Shown here: positions 1-12,300 of the stretch, in pieces
How the letters are laid out: every line of letters starts with the position of its first letter
Numbering within the stretch: position 1 is the stretch's first letter
Source: Patiria miniata
Lineage: Eukaryota > Echinodermata > Asteroidea > Valvatida > Asterinidae
Reading direction: 5' to 3'
Assembly: GCF_015706575.1 (NCBI RefSeq)
Contig: NW_024037052.1
Location: forward strand, 1,178,001 to 1,242,000
DNA length: 64,000 nt
The notes under the pieces: model-generated
What the model was told of the DNA's origin: nothing
Databases searched by the model: none
Seen by the model: only the letters and a program-made list of their open reading frames with translations
Made by a program: the position numbers and the translations under genes

Positions 1-2119
1 GAAAATTGGATATTGAATTTACAATGTATACTTGCTCTTTTTTTCTGCCACAGGAGCTTTTGAATGCTGCGAAGAGAGAAGACGCCGGTTTTCATCGAAG
101 TTTTTGTTAAGTAACTGTAACCTTTTTTCCGTGTGACGTCTATCGGGGAGGGAAGGGGGGGGGGGAAGGGGGAGGTGAAACTTGTGTCACCGGCGGTGGA
201 AGCTACCCCTGCCTGGGTCTTTGGTCTGAAATTGGGATCATATCTCCAGCTTGGGATGGAGATATGTCCTCTTTGCAGATCTTAGCCCCAGGACGACCGT
301 TGTGAAAGTGTGTGTGGTGGGTTGCCGGCTGTTTTGTTGCGTTTCTGTTCATGTCTGTCTGTTTCGTCTCCCTATTTGTCCGGGCCCACTGTGTTCACCC
401 CTTGTTTCAGTTCCGTTCGTCTTCGTTGAATGTTCAAAGATGCAGAGTTTTGACATTTCACTAACACTTTTTGTTTCTTCCCAGTTTTCTCTTTTCTGTG
501 TGTGCAGATTGAAGATGAAGGGCACAGAAGTAAGGTCGTCCAAGTGCAGCATTCATCTCCCACAGGTAAATGAGTAATGTTTCTCCTTGCAAAACGTCTC
601 TGTTTTGATGCGCTTCCTTGCATTTGAATGGGCTTGCTGGATTTTAACGTGGAGGTAGACCTTGGGGTATATCTTTGGAGTTTGAGATGGCAAGTTGGAC
701 ATACAGTACTTGTTGATAAAATGGAAATGTATTGGAGGTTTGTTGACAGGATGTGATGTCAGAAAATTGGGATATTGAATTTACAATGTATACTTGCTCT
801 TTTTTTCTGCCACAGGGAGCTTTTGAATGCGGCGAAGAGAGAAGTCGCCGGTTTTCATCGAAGTTTTTGTTAAGTAACTGTAACCTTTTTTCCGTGTGAC
901 GTCTATCGGGAGGGAAGGGGTGGGGGGGGGGGTAAGGGGGAGGTGAAACTTGTGTCACCGGCGGTGGAAGCTGCCCCTGCCTGGGTCTTTGGTCTGAAAT
1001 TGGGATCATATCTCCAGCTTGGGATGGAGATATGTCCTCTTTGCAGGTCTTAGCCCCAGGACGACCGTTGTGAAAGTGCGTGTGGTGGGTTGCCGGCCAA
1101 GGGCGGATCCAGGGGGCGCCAAAGGGGGCCATGCCCCCCCCCCCAAAACGAAACAATTTTTTTTTTTTTTTTAATGTGACATCGCAATAAGGCAGGCATT
1201 GAGTACACCACCATTTTTTCCTAAAAAATTGGTTAAAGTGGTCAGAAATTTCCTCAGATCGCACCACAGAGCATCTATAATCCAAAAATTTTTCGGGGCC
1301 CTCACGGGCCGAACCCCACGCCGTAATTTTGAGACCCACTTTTTTGGGGGGGACCAAATTTTTTTTGGCCCCCCCAAAAATTGTGTTCTGGATCCGCCCT
1401 TGTTGCCGGCTGTTTTGTTGCGTTCTGTTCATGTCTGTCTGTTTCGTCTCCCTATTTGTCCGGGCCCACTGTGTTCACCCCTTGTTTCAGTTCCGTTCGT
1501 CTTCGTTGAATGTTCAAGATGCAGAGTTTTGACATTTCACTAACACTTTTTGTTTCTTCCCAGTTTTCTCTTTTCTGTGTGTGCAGATTGAAGATGAAGG
1601 GCACAGAAGTAAGGTCGTCCAAGTGCAGCATTCATCTCCCACAGGTAAATGAGTAATGTTTCTCCTTGCAAAACGTCTCTGTTTTGATGCGCTTCCTTGC
1701 ATTTGAATGGGCTTGCTGGATTTTAACGTGGAGGTAGACCTTGGGGTATATCTTTGGAGTTTGAGATGGCAAGTTGGACATACAGTACTTGTTGATAAAA
1801 TGGAAATGTATTGGAGGTTTGATGACAGGACGTGATGTCAGAAAATTGGGATATTGAATTTACAATGTATACTTGCTCTTTTTTCTGCCACAGGGAGCTT
1901 TTGAATGCTGCGAAGAGAGAAGACGCCGGTTTTCATCGAAGTTTTTGTTAAGTAATTGTAACCTTTTTTCCGTGTGACTTCTATCGGGGAGGGAAGGGGT
2001 GGGGGGGGGGGGGAAGGGGGTAAGGGGAGGTGCAACTTGTGTCACCGGCGGTGGAAGCTACCCCTGCCTGGGTCTTTGGTCTGAAATTGGGATCATATCT
2101 CCAGCTTGGGATGGAGATA
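1..2119 (+). repeat. Left end of ~760-bp tandem array with exon-like segments (about 2.8 units)
   Basis: Units of about 760 bp repeat head to tail and continue beyond the left edge of the window. In plus orientation each has a 29-nt segment C (279-307, 1047-1075), a 58-nt segment A (508-565, 1587-1644), a 58-nt segment B (816-873, 1894-1951, and a 57-nt variant starting near 55), then a G-rich tract. Each segment has a pyrimidine-rich AG acceptor and a GT donor. The unit at 1047-1644 is lengthened by a 305-bp inserted MITE. The array stops at 2119, just before where the next C would start, and runs into an intron. The same array lies at 38,753-49,572. Repetition is certain; exon status is inferred from splice sites and phase only. 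Confidence 0.93.
1098..1402. mobile_element. hAT-type MITE inserted in one array unit
   Basis: A 305-bp element starts CAAGGGCGGATCCAG and ends with the inverted complement CTGGATCCGCCCTTG. It is flanked by a perfect 8-bp duplication TTGCCGGC (1090-1097 and 1403-1410). Array units without it have a single TTGCCGGC at the homologous place, so the empty site is seen directly. An 8-bp target duplication and short CA...TG termini fit the hAT superfamily. It carries no transposase. It lies in the presumed intron between C and A, so it should not alter the putative exons. Confidence 0.9.
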
Positions 2120-2805
2120 CTTTATACCATCTTGCTCACAGCCATTTTGAATTCACGTTCGTGTTTGTAGAACATAATGAAATTAGATGGATTGCATTTT
2201 GAAAGTGTACTCTAAATGCAACGTGCAAGTGCTACATACATGTACGCAAGCAAGTTAAGCGCATTATGACGGTTAAAAAACGTCACGGCAAAAATCAGCT
2301 GCAGCAGATATGCGCACACATTTTCGCAGAGCAAATGAAACACTCAATTTACTGTGCATTTCAGTTTGAGTGTATCGGCTTTGATAGCACACCTGTATGG
2401 AATACAGACGCAGATACAAATAGCCGTACAAAAGTTTGAGTTTTCCATAGGTTTGTGCACAAACATGGATGCGCCCATCAGCCATCACTTTGTACATCGA
2501 GTCAGCACTCTAGTAATTCAGTGTAGCTCTATGGCAGTAATGTAGTTTCTTCCTAATTGCTTCTTGAAATACGTGTTTTTGTGTTTGTGCATTGGTCATG
2601 TATTTTTGTAATACAGAGGATTTCATGTGGAAAATGTTGTTGCATTTTACCTGAATGCTATTAAAATGCATGTACATGTACATTTCCAGGTTTTGTTTAT
2701 GCACTTGGAAACATGCCCAATTGCCTGAGAATTGCAATATGAAATTTTGGAACAAAAAGTAATCTTTTTAACAATAATTTTCTTTGCATTTCTGCCTGTA
2801 CACAG
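2120..2805 (+). other. Intron between array and last exon of the plus-strand gene, left copy
   Basis: AT-rich non-coding sequence. It ends in a strong acceptor, a long pyrimidine stretch followed by TACACAG at 2805. A segment near 2437-2480 (CCATAGGTTTGTGCACAAA) recurs in diverged form near 11,480-11,510, so it belongs to a dispersed repeat. No other exon was recognised. The right-hand counterpart is 49,573-50,258. Confidence 0.6.
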
Positions 2806-2988
2806 ACCCTGGAAATCAACGCCACAATTAATGCCCCTCCCCAGAAAGAACCGCACCGGCAGCAACCCCGTCAGTTCAGTCTTCAGCACACGACGCAACA
2901 AAGTCACCCAACCTACCTTAGACCTTCAGCACCGCAGGCAATATCGACACCTCGGACTCATGATGTGGTCAATTCCACGCTGGTGTAA
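2806..2988 (+). CDS. Last coding exon of an unidentified plus-strand gene (left copy)
   Basis: This is a 61-codon open segment (stop included) after a strong acceptor. Local GC content is higher than in the flanks. Read in phase 0 from the acceptor it starts TLEINATINAPPQKEP, is rich in Q, P, H and T, and ends DVVNSTLV. The last residues S-T-L-V fit a class I PDZ-ligand pattern; that is inference only. Phase 0 is the phase left by the 29-nt segment C of the upstream array, so C can splice here in frame. Joining A or B directly would instead give only about eight codons ending NQRHN and then a stop. A second frame is also open across the segment, so the reading is not proven. The family was not recognised. 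The right copy at 50,259-50,441 differs by one Leu-to-Arg change and one silent change. Confidence 0.45.
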   Translation, partial: TLEINATINAPPQKEPHRQQPRQFSLQHTTQQSHPTYLRPSAPQAISTPRTHDVVNSTLV

Positions 2989-4033
2989 CAAGCCATTAAG
3001 CCTCAGGCATGTGCACTGGCTCTTCATGAGCCCAGTCTCTTAAACATCTCACCCATAGATTGTGTCAGCTGATGGTATTGTACAAATTGCAACATGATCA
3101 GAGAAATAGTAGTGGCAAGTTACACTGAGTGAGAGGAGGTAGTGTGAAATCACTGGTGCCAAGGTGGGCTGATGTGGACTACCATACCTCCTAACGTGGA
3201 CAAGTAATACACTACTTACCCGAAATGAACCATGTTGTATTTGTTCTGTTACACCCATACATAATTCGTTAGTTCCATTGGAAGAAATTCATTGGAATTC
3301 CATGGAACATCCCTCCCATGAAATGCGTATATACTGTCATTCTTGAAGGTTGCAGTGTGGTACCACTAGCAACCCGACTTGCATGTGCAATTGTTGCATA
3401 GCTCAGGGTTTCAGAGCTAATTATGGGGTACTTCTGTCCTGGTAGCACTGACTGGTTTACGTGCCTCATGCGTGTGCCGTGTGTGCAGGGTAGCTGCTTT
3501 TGCTTCCCAGACAAACCTATGCAAGTATGAATAATGCTTTAAGCTTCACTTGTTGTTACTGTACTACCGCCTATTGTCCAAAAGACTAGTCCATGACCCA
3601 AAGTGCTAAAAGCACAGCAACTAAAGAACTACATCACTGCAACTGGAGGTCTGTGTTGATGTGGGTGCTCTTGCAGACCATTTCTTGATAGCGCAACACC
3701 AGTGTGAACATTTTGTCAAGGGGAAGATTGCAGAAGTGCAATAACAAGTGAATTTCAGTACACACAAATTGAATAAATATTGTCTTGCATTAGGAGTATA
3801 TAATCAGCTGTCCGGTGTATCTGTAGGTGAGGTGTTTATACAAAGTAAATATTGACTGTTCTAACGTGTGGTACAGTAAAAAGAGTTTCACTTAGTGATC
3901 CGTGGAGTGCTATATTTTCCCTCCACTCTTCCTTGAGAATATACTTACAATATGGTATGGATCACCTTGCAATGGTATCGTTTGATTGTACCACTCATTG
4001 CAGTCAATATTAGCATACATTGTACTTAAAAGG
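2989..4033 (+). other. Probable 3' UTR / downstream flank of the plus-strand gene
   Basis: No coding signal. An AATAAA at about 3772 (in GAATAAATATTG) is a candidate poly(A) signal for the gene ending at 2988. Nothing else was recognised. Confidence 0.35.
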
Positions 4034-4105
4034 CAGTGGTGTAGTCAAGTACATTTCCATGAGTACGAAATGTACTGGAGTATGAGTATGAGTACTGCAA
4101 CACTG
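4034..4105. mobile_element. Tiny hAT-like MITE (72 bp), left copy
   Basis: Starts CAGTGGTGTAGTCAAGTAC and ends GTACTGCAACACTG, an imperfect terminal inverted repeat. The flanking 8-mers TTAAAAGG (4026-4033) and CTAGAAGG (4106-4113) match at 6 of 8 positions, which suggests an old 8-bp target duplication. The right copy is 51,487-51,558. Confidence 0.6.
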
Positions 4106-7100
4106 CTAGAAGGCATATGAAGTGTGACTCATGAGAATGTGGAGGTGCACATTGATCTATGCAAGACAAAGCTTTGCTTACTGCATTTATTCTAGCTTTA
4201 TATGAACATCTTCCATATGCCCAGTGACATCTGAAACATTTTTGTCATTGACCTGACCAATCACATTGCTTTATGACTATAACAATGAACAAGTAAGGGC
4301 GTTGTTTTCTTCTCTTGCTTTTGCAAAGTTTAAGGAAAACAAGACAAGTCCCTGCATGCTTGATTGATGCGGCATGATTGTCAACATCTGACATGGTTTC
4401 TGCACATCCACGTACTCTGGTTCATATTTAACTTATGTAACTTCTTGGAAGCTTCCATCCTATTGTTCATTTGTGTCTCGGTAAACAGTCAAAATGTGGT
4501 ATTAAGCGCATTCAGTTTTGCTGTTGAACCACTGTTATTAACACATTGAACCCAACTTTTTCAACAACTCAGAATATAGTATAGGTAGATTTTTCTTTAG
4601 GACATTAATATCCATGATATATATACGTATATATTTTTAAGAAGGGGCTGAAGTCCAGCACTTTTTGAGTGAGAAAGCTAGAATTGTTTTGCTTGTATCC
4701 TATTGTGTATAGCTATCCCGAGATAAGTTGTGTCTAGTTTCTGTGCTGTTATAGTTTGGTTTTCGTATATGGCACATGATGTAGGGTTTGATATTTACTT
4801 TGCTAGCTTGTGATTTGCAACTTTGCCACAAACATTTAAGATAAATATAAAGATCATAAAATGATCACTTTTTTGTTATTAATTTCATTAATCAGAAATA
4901 CAGGTGGAATGTAGGTTAGCTATACACATCAATCATATTGACAAATATGTTGGTTTGTATAAAAAAAAAGGCCTCCTGTTTAAACGATATACTTAAAGTC
5001 TTTATTAGTTTAATTGTGTTGGACAATATATTTCAAATGATGTTTATTATATAAAAAAGTGATCACATAGGGAAATGGTTTCAGTAAATTATGTTTAAAA
5101 GAAATCATTTCTGCTATGCAAAATGTAAAAAAAAGGTTTAAATATTGTATGGTTTTACTTGTTTATGTATATTCATTTACTTTTACAAAATTGTGCAATT
5201 TATGAATTAATAACTGAGCTTTCAGACATTTGAGATGGAAAAAGTCAACATTGATACTAAAGGACCTAAGACAAGAAATGGGAAAATGGGGGGGGGGGCG
5301 GAGCGTTTGTTGAATTCTTTATTTCAGTTATGCTGGTAGCTTTATTTATTTGACATGGTCCTACAGAAACTGCAATTGTTGCAATAAAGTAGTCCAAGTT
5401 ATTCTTTTGCTAACTGCGAAAACTGTAAACTAATGAATGTACACATGTTTTTGTGAGAATAGATGTGGTTTATTGTAACAATGTATGGTTATATTTTGTA
5501 CAAATTATCCTACTTCCCATGCATGGATGCTGTGATTATGTTCAGTAATTTAGTTGTTTTAAGTCTATTTTCTTCGGTCAAGATAGAGGTTCTGAGTACA
5601 AACAATGTGCTTTTTAAAAATGAACGAGTGATTGTTTGAATTATTGTCTGGTACAATTTATGTTGCACATTGTGACTTGCTTTTCACAGAGTGCATGTAC
5701 ATGTAATATATGAATTCTGTAACGTATGTACTACTAGTATGTTATGTCCAGTGGCCCTAAGAGTGAAATAACATTATGTGAGACTTGCACTTGTGCGTTT
5801 AATATCTCCATTATTTAAGTTGTCATTGAGACTCAACTAGAAAAGACTCGAGTTGAAATCGTAATCTTTTCAATGAGGGAATAAATGTGTGTGCTTGTTG
5901 GTCGATATTAAACACTGTTCAACACCGGCTTGGAGTCTGGATGATGATACTGACCGGAGCCAAAGGCAAGGGTCGTTATCAGCATCCAGACTCAACCGGT
6001 CTTAAACAAAGTGTAGAATACCGGCCAAGCACATATTTATTTCCATTCATAAATACCTCTTCGGTCAAAAAATCTAAACTTTTGGTCCAAAAGTCAAAGG
6101 TAGTTAAAACTTATAGATTTCTTACAATTTTGTTCAACAATTTTACTACACTTTTTTTTCTCGAAACGCCCATCTAGCTATTTCATGTTATGTCCCTTTA
6201 CATGGGTCAACTGTCGTAGGTCAACCAGCCCTAGTGTCAACATATCTAAACTCAACTTTGATTGGCTGGCCCGTGGGGTCGCATACAATTTGCATGTTCG
6301 GATATATCAGACATTCGTAGTGAGGCTCTGTAAACATGATCGTTTGATCCTCGGACTACCCAGGAGGCTAGTTTTACCACTCAACTTGAAGCAGCTGATA
6401 TTTGTATAATTAAGAGCTCAATGGTAGTTGCCCCAGTCTAGTCTTGGGAAGGTCTATGTACATTGTTTCAAGTTGAAGCTCATGAGATTGATCAGTTGAC
6501 ATTCATGACATTGAATTGTATAGATTAGGGATAGGCAATGTGGCAATATTTATGAGGTTGGTACCTAGACAGGCTTGTAGGGGCATCAAGGTCTGCATAT
6601 GCAAACCGCCCCCCCCCCCCCCCACACACACACACACAAAGAAATAAAATCCACATTTTTGCTGAATATTTTTGTGAAGTAATTTGGCTCATCTATTACT
6701 TTCACCACTGCCTTTAAAAGATTACCTGCAACCATGATGCTTCAACTGAATAAAAATGACATAATAGTGCCATCCAGAGACTAATGTAATCAAGCCCCCC
6801 CCCCCTTCCTTGAGTTTGTCAAACTGCAAGTCTTACCCAATTATATGTTGGTCTGGTGTCTTTACCCCCCCCCCCCCGTGCATACATGCCTGGTATTGGC
6901 TCAACTGTGGCTTCTATTAGTGATTTCTTGATTGGTCAAAACATTCAACACGGTGGCACTGTGTGTAACAAACTAACAGACATGTATGTTGTACATATGT
7001 GCTTATCTTCAACCAAATTTGAATTCTTATACTGATAGGTTGATACATGAAACAGGCATGCAACTCAAAATTTACAAGAAAAGGAGGAAATTCCAAACCA

Positions 7101-8076
7101 CACAAGCCTTTGTACAGTATTTTTCAAAAATTGTAATGGCATTCATGAGAAGAAAAGAAAGAAGGAAATCAGCAGATCCAAGGAAAAATTGCATGCCTGA
7201 TGGCAACAACAGTGTTATTATCCCATAATGGGCCACACTGCACCACACAACGCAAGACGCTTGCTGCACGTACGTATGTGGTAGATGAAAGCTGAAACGT
7301 GACGACAGCGTGCACGTAACTGTGCATGAAGTGTGCTGGAAGATGAATTGTTAAACCCACTCACACTCATGGAACACACAAAATAAAGCGCTTGAATGCC
7401 AATCACAAATTTGTTCTGAAAGCTTGCATAGATCCTTTTAATATTCTACATTTAATTCCAAAATCCTTCACCATAAAAATAAAGTCCTTAAAATAGCCAA
7501 CTTATTTTAAAAAGTATTTCACTGCAAAATTCCAAAAGATATTAACAGTTGCATAAAATAATCTCTCTGTTCAATCCTTACTGCCAAGCATATCAATAGG
7601 GCTCACTCAATGACGGTCATCTCTTGATTGCTTATTTTACGCAATCAAGCACGCATTGCGCAGTGTTAAAAATGTTCCAAACACACGCGCTTCTTGCTTG
7701 AAATGTGTTTGAAATACGACACAGCCGATGTGCGTTATTCAGTTGATGCTCAAAATGTTGATGCATGTGGCTGGTCTGTAGGAAATGACGTCATTTGAAT
7801 GAGACCTATTGATATTGGACACCAATATAAGATTGTATGGTAGAATACATGTGACTTCATTGCATACACTACTTTGTACATCTCTCCTACATTAGAACAA
7901 CATGCAGGACATGACCCCAATACATGTACTTTTTGTGCATAGTTAATTGGAATAACAAGCTTGACACAAATGTTTGGAACAACAAATGGGTATTGAAGGA
8001 CAACTTGCAAACTAGATGGTGAGAAGAGGGCACTATTTACCATTCTGAAATGAACAGGACTGTTCATGTAGTCATC
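4106..8076. other. Convergent intergenic region, left copy
   Basis: AT-rich sequence without a supported gene. It contains poly-G at about 5289, poly-C/CA tracts at about 6607-6640, and poly-C at about 6795 and 6866. The YR-element insertion of the right copy is absent here: the uninterrupted empty site is at 5371-5376. Short open frames are scattered and show no protein-like features. Confidence 0.6.
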
Positions 8077-8270
8077 GAGGACAAAACGTGGACATCTGCG
8101 TTTCTGCTGTCAGAATAGCAGATTGAGTATTTTTTGAATGGTTCATTTTGTTCTGCTTTCCCGCCTTTGTGCTACCATAAATGCAGAATTTACTGTTTAA
8201 TAAAATCCACTGTAGTGCTTTTATATGCTACCTGAAATGCAGATTTTGCTTTTCCTTCCTTGCTGGAGGG
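8077..8270. mobile_element. Truncated left part of an inverted-repeat element
   Basis: Matches the first ~190 bp of the element at 60,089-60,671 in the right copy, including its left terminal arm starting GAGGACAAAACGTGGACATC. It is cut at 8270 by the left-copy deletion, and the right arm is missing. Confidence 0.75.
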
Positions 8271-8288
8271 GAACAAACAGAAGGTTTA
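8271..8288. other. Deletion junction with 18-bp filler (loss of last Ccdc77 exon)
   Basis: Relative to the right copy, about 1.5 kb (60,281-61,789) is missing here and 18 bp of other sequence, GAACAAACAGAAGGTTTA, is present. The filler resembles the adjacent CAAGAAGGGTTTA, as if copied from it. This is typical of end joining with templated filler. The lost segment contains the final coding exon of Ccdc77. Confidence 0.75.
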
Positions 8289-8325
8289 CAAGAAGGGTTT
8301 ACATTACAAAGCACTGACAATGATC

Positions 8326-8528
8326 CAGGGCTAGGGATGTAGTTGATTCCATTCACAAGTCCACCACAAGTCCAGACACAAGTAATTCGTGAGTCCATCA
8401 CAAGTCCAGGCACAAGATACACTGGATGCCTTTGTCAAAGCTCATTTGAATAGCTTGTGAGTTAAATTGGTGTTGGAGGACTTGTGGTGGACTTGCAGGG
8501 ACTAGTGATGGACTCGACTACATCCCTG
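8326..8528. mobile_element. hAT-like MITE (203 bp), left copy
   Basis: Begins CAGGGCTAGGGATGTAGT and ends ACTACATCCCTG, giving inverted ends CAGGG...ATGTAGT. It is flanked by CAATGATC (8318-8325) and CAATGATG (8529-8536), a 7/8 match to an 8-bp target duplication. Inside are repeated words such as CACAAGTCC in both orientations. The right copy is 61,827-62,029. Confidence 0.75.
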
Positions 8529-9238
8529 CAATGATGTCCTTGCAATCTTGATTTCAGTGACAACATCATTATGGACTAAGATGACATAACATCTCACTAA
8601 CAGAATCTGCTTCTTGATTTAGTCAAGAGCACGTTTCATGGAATGCACCATTTTACTTTATATAATCGACATACAGATCGTTGTCATTTGATTGGTGGAA
8701 CTCACATCATGTGGCATTCGTTATTGCTCCCATTCACGCCGGGGCTCAAAAGTCCCATTCGCCTATGGGGAATGGGAAATACTATTGAACAGTTAGGATC
8801 ATTCTTGTTCCATGACGCAGTTGTATGCAAATGCATGCTGGTGTGCGCGTTTAGCATTGCACGTAGCCAGCGTTGGGTTCAAACATTTTCGTGAAGGGGT
8901 GGTTTGGAAGAGAAAAATACATTTTCAACCAATTTTATATTGAAATAAAAGTTCAAATATCAAATGACAAGGATCTATGTGTCAGTTATATAAAACAAAT
9001 ATAAAAGTTCGACATGTTTTTGTACATGGTGGAAGTGTGGCCTTTATTTATGGAGGTAGTCCAGTAAAATGGCCACATATGGGGCTAAGCATGACCCAGC
9101 CTTTGGGGTACTTGTTCGCAGTGTCCGCACCACGATCTGCATGAACTGCACTATAGCTGACCAACATAGGAAAGTAGAAAACAGCAACGGACAAATGCAA
9201 ACTAACAACATGACTGACATGAACAGACAATACTCCAC

Positions 9239-9391
9239 CTTGTAGAGTTGCTTCTCAACATCCTTGAGTTGGTTTCTCAAGATTCGGGTATCATTCTTGA
9301 AACCTTCTATCTCCAGATTCCGTCGCTTCTCCATGGCCTCATACCGCTGGTTCATCAGGTGTAAACGCTTAGCAAGCTTTTCCGTCTTATC
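9239..9391 (-). CDS. ccdc77: Ccdc77 penultimate coding exon (left copy)
   Basis: A 153-nt, 51-codon exon between a CACAG acceptor (RC of 9392-9397) and a GTGGAG donor, phase 0 at both ends. It encodes DKTEKLAKRLHLMNQRYEAM, then EKRRNLEIEGFKND and ends KDVEKQLYK. It is rich in charged heptads and continuously coiled-coil. It aligns, from memory of the family, with the vertebrate CCDC77 segment around KRLQIMTKRYEALERRR and EVEGFKTDIKVLRQKLKD. CCDC77 is a coiled-coil protein reported as centrosome-associated; its molecular role is poorly known. In this left copy the following terminal exon is deleted, so a transcript would have to end in intron sequence after QLYK. The right copy (62,741-62,893) differs by one Arg-to-Gln change. 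Confidence 0.9.
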
Positions 9392-12300
9392 CTGTGGATA
9401 AATAACCACAAGAATGAATGGTACTAGAAACAGGTTTCGGCAATAGATCAGAAATGGCTTAAACTTTGCATGAGCAGTTGGTACTGTTTGAATATCAGAG
9501 TTTATTTTGTTCACTTTTCGATAGCAATCAGAACAATCCACTGAAGGGAATTTGAAGTCGGAATTCTATTTTTGATACATTTTGGTACCAACAAAATAGG
9601 ATTACATAATAATCCTGTTTTAATCCTAAAAATGTGATAAATAGTGATATGACAGTATTCTACCAATACACACACACAAATATGTACTCATGCCATCAGT
9701 TTCTGTCATAAGTAAGTATAGGTCATGAAAAACTGACTGGACCTTTTTTTTTACGTTTTGCGTAATTTGTTTCGCTTCAGTGACTTCTAATATTTCAGCC
9801 TTCGAAAATGTCCTTCCGTTACCGAAAAAATACATATTTTTAATTTATTTTCAAAACTTGCAGTATGAATGCAATGAAAGTTATTGTGCAAAGCAAGTTT
9901 AGGTAGGCCTTCAATGTGACATTATAACTGACACTGCTGTACGTATCGTTTTTTAATTACAATTAATTAAATCCCGTCCTTCCGTTACCAAATTGGTAAC
10001 GGAAGGACGGTAACGGAAGGACAAATGTTATTTTTATCAAATGTAACGACATTTGTGCTCATGTTTGAAAAATGAAAATCACTGCAACTACATGCATGTA
10101 TAATGCGCATTGAAAGGACATTCATGTGACCCACCTTCACAAAGCTGGTATGAGCAGGGCAAGGTGTTCATTACAAAGGATGGCACAGGCATATGTATAA
10201 CATGTACATGTACAATGTACATGTATGACAATGTACCGGTACTCATACATGTATGGAGTTGTTGCAGAAAATCAAATCATTAAGTTGCTGCTATCACCAT
10301 TCATGGACAATAGAGAAAGATACAATTTCTGTGAAGCCATTCCAGAAGCAAATTAAGTAAAAAATGAGATGGCAGAAAGTACCAGTGCTATTGGGCACTT
10401 TCATACAATTTACATGTGTAAGACATGTGAGGTGCAATTTTTGACAAATTAAGTTAACAACTTCAGGCTGGATGTTTATAAGATAATTATTGTTAATACT
10501 CTAAATCATTAAAATTTGATTTCAAACACTGAATTTAGAGTTCAATTAAAAGCAACACCTAAAACATTTTTTAAAGCACAATGATTCTGAAGCCATCAGT
10601 TCTACCTGTAGATGTTTTTAATGTACATGTAAGCTGGTCGCCTGCCCCCCCCCCCCCCCCCCACCCTTTAGGTAAACCACTGAACCTACTGGTGTTATTA
10701 TTAAAAGTTGTTGGTGAACATGTAACAAATATACTCAAGTGCTCAAATACTGTGTATTTAAAACTTTTAAGGATTAAGGTGATGGGTTTGAAGTCCATTT
10801 CTGTAGTTGTCTTGTGTTCGTGAATTATGTGTTTTTGGTTGTTTTCATTTTTCATTTGTTATCATTAATTAGCAGGCTTCTATCTTTATCTCAATAGTTT
10901 CTTGGGTATAATTATTTATGCCAGGTCTGCATATTGTTGATTTCACATTCAGTTACACATTTCAGCAATTTATTTCACTTGTATAATTAGTGTAAATTCA
11001 CATTTTATTCATGCTATAATTGAGTAAACCTTTTGTCCTTCCGTTACCGTCCTTCCGCTACCAAATTATAATCCACTTAAGACATTGTAATTATATCACC
11101 GAAACACTTAAAGTCAAATGAAAGGTGGTATAGTATAGATAAAGCCGCAGGGATTCCATTTCCTACCTTTGAAATATAATTGCCCCATAAAATTCACAGA
11201 GTTTATGCAAAACGCGTGTAAGTTGGAAAACCCTCGTCCGTTTTACCGTCCTTCCGTTACCGACCTCATTAATATTCATAATTCATTAACGAGAGGTATG
11301 CATGCCCCCCAAAAGTGTGGAAATTGAAGGTAGCATTATAGCAATACCATTGTGACATTTGCTTGCTGTAACTAATAACAGTGGCTGTGATAGGCACATT
11401 TGAAATTTTGTTTAATGAGCGAAAACGTCCTTCCGTTACCGTGGAATTGCCCAAAAGCAGTAAAAAATTCTGAGCTCTCCATAGGTTTGTGCACAAAAAT
11501 GGACGCACCCAGCAGTGTACATTCTGTACAGTAAGTTAAGTCTCTAGTCATTTTAAGCTACAGTCCATCATTTGCAGCTATCCAAAAAGTAACTGATGTA
11601 TTTATCTTGAAAAACATACTTGGTTGGTTGACAGTACTAAATTCTCTCTGAAATTATTCTTTCTGACATGCTGTCGTTTTGAAGAAATCAACAAAAGAAG
11701 GTCTTCAGACGCATCGTTGGAAATTTCTGTTAGTAGTTCGCTTTTTTATTTGGCGAAGCACGCACAAGCGTTGACACGATGCAAACGTGCGCGCAGTTGC
11801 CTTAATTCATCGTATCAGTGCATGACACCGCGTAGCTGCAATCGGCTCAATGAGAATGTGTCTCAATTCAGGCCCAATTCAAAACATGATTCAGCAACAT
11901 GATTCAGCAACTTTTATTTGAAATCGAGATCCGCAGGCCCGGTTCTGTGTTTTTTTTGTCCCGTTCTGTTCACAAACTCATCTATGTTTCAAGTCACAGA
12001 CCATACAGGGATGAAACTGGCCTATGGGGAAAAAATCTGAAAATAGGCCGGCCAAAATTCTGTGTCCGAAATCTGGGCTGCGCCGCAAGTACACATACGT
12101 ACTATATGTACAATAAACTTCGTGTTCAATTTCTGGACATCGCCTCCTTTTTTTCTTTTACATGTACATGTAGATCCAAATGAAATTTTACGATGTGAAA
12201 AATGTTCAGTGTTTCCATAAGATTAAAAAGCCCGAATTAGGGTTGGAGTTTCTGACTCGTAATTAAAGAAATTCACATCTTACTTGAGACACGGAGAAAG

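Noticed and set aside
644-1432. Long minus-strand open frames across the array (for example 262 codons here and the 60-160 codon frames in every 760-bp unit)
   Set aside because: They run through poly-G/poly-C tracts and the MITE, change with homopolymer length between units, and lack protein-like composition. They are by-products of the repeat.
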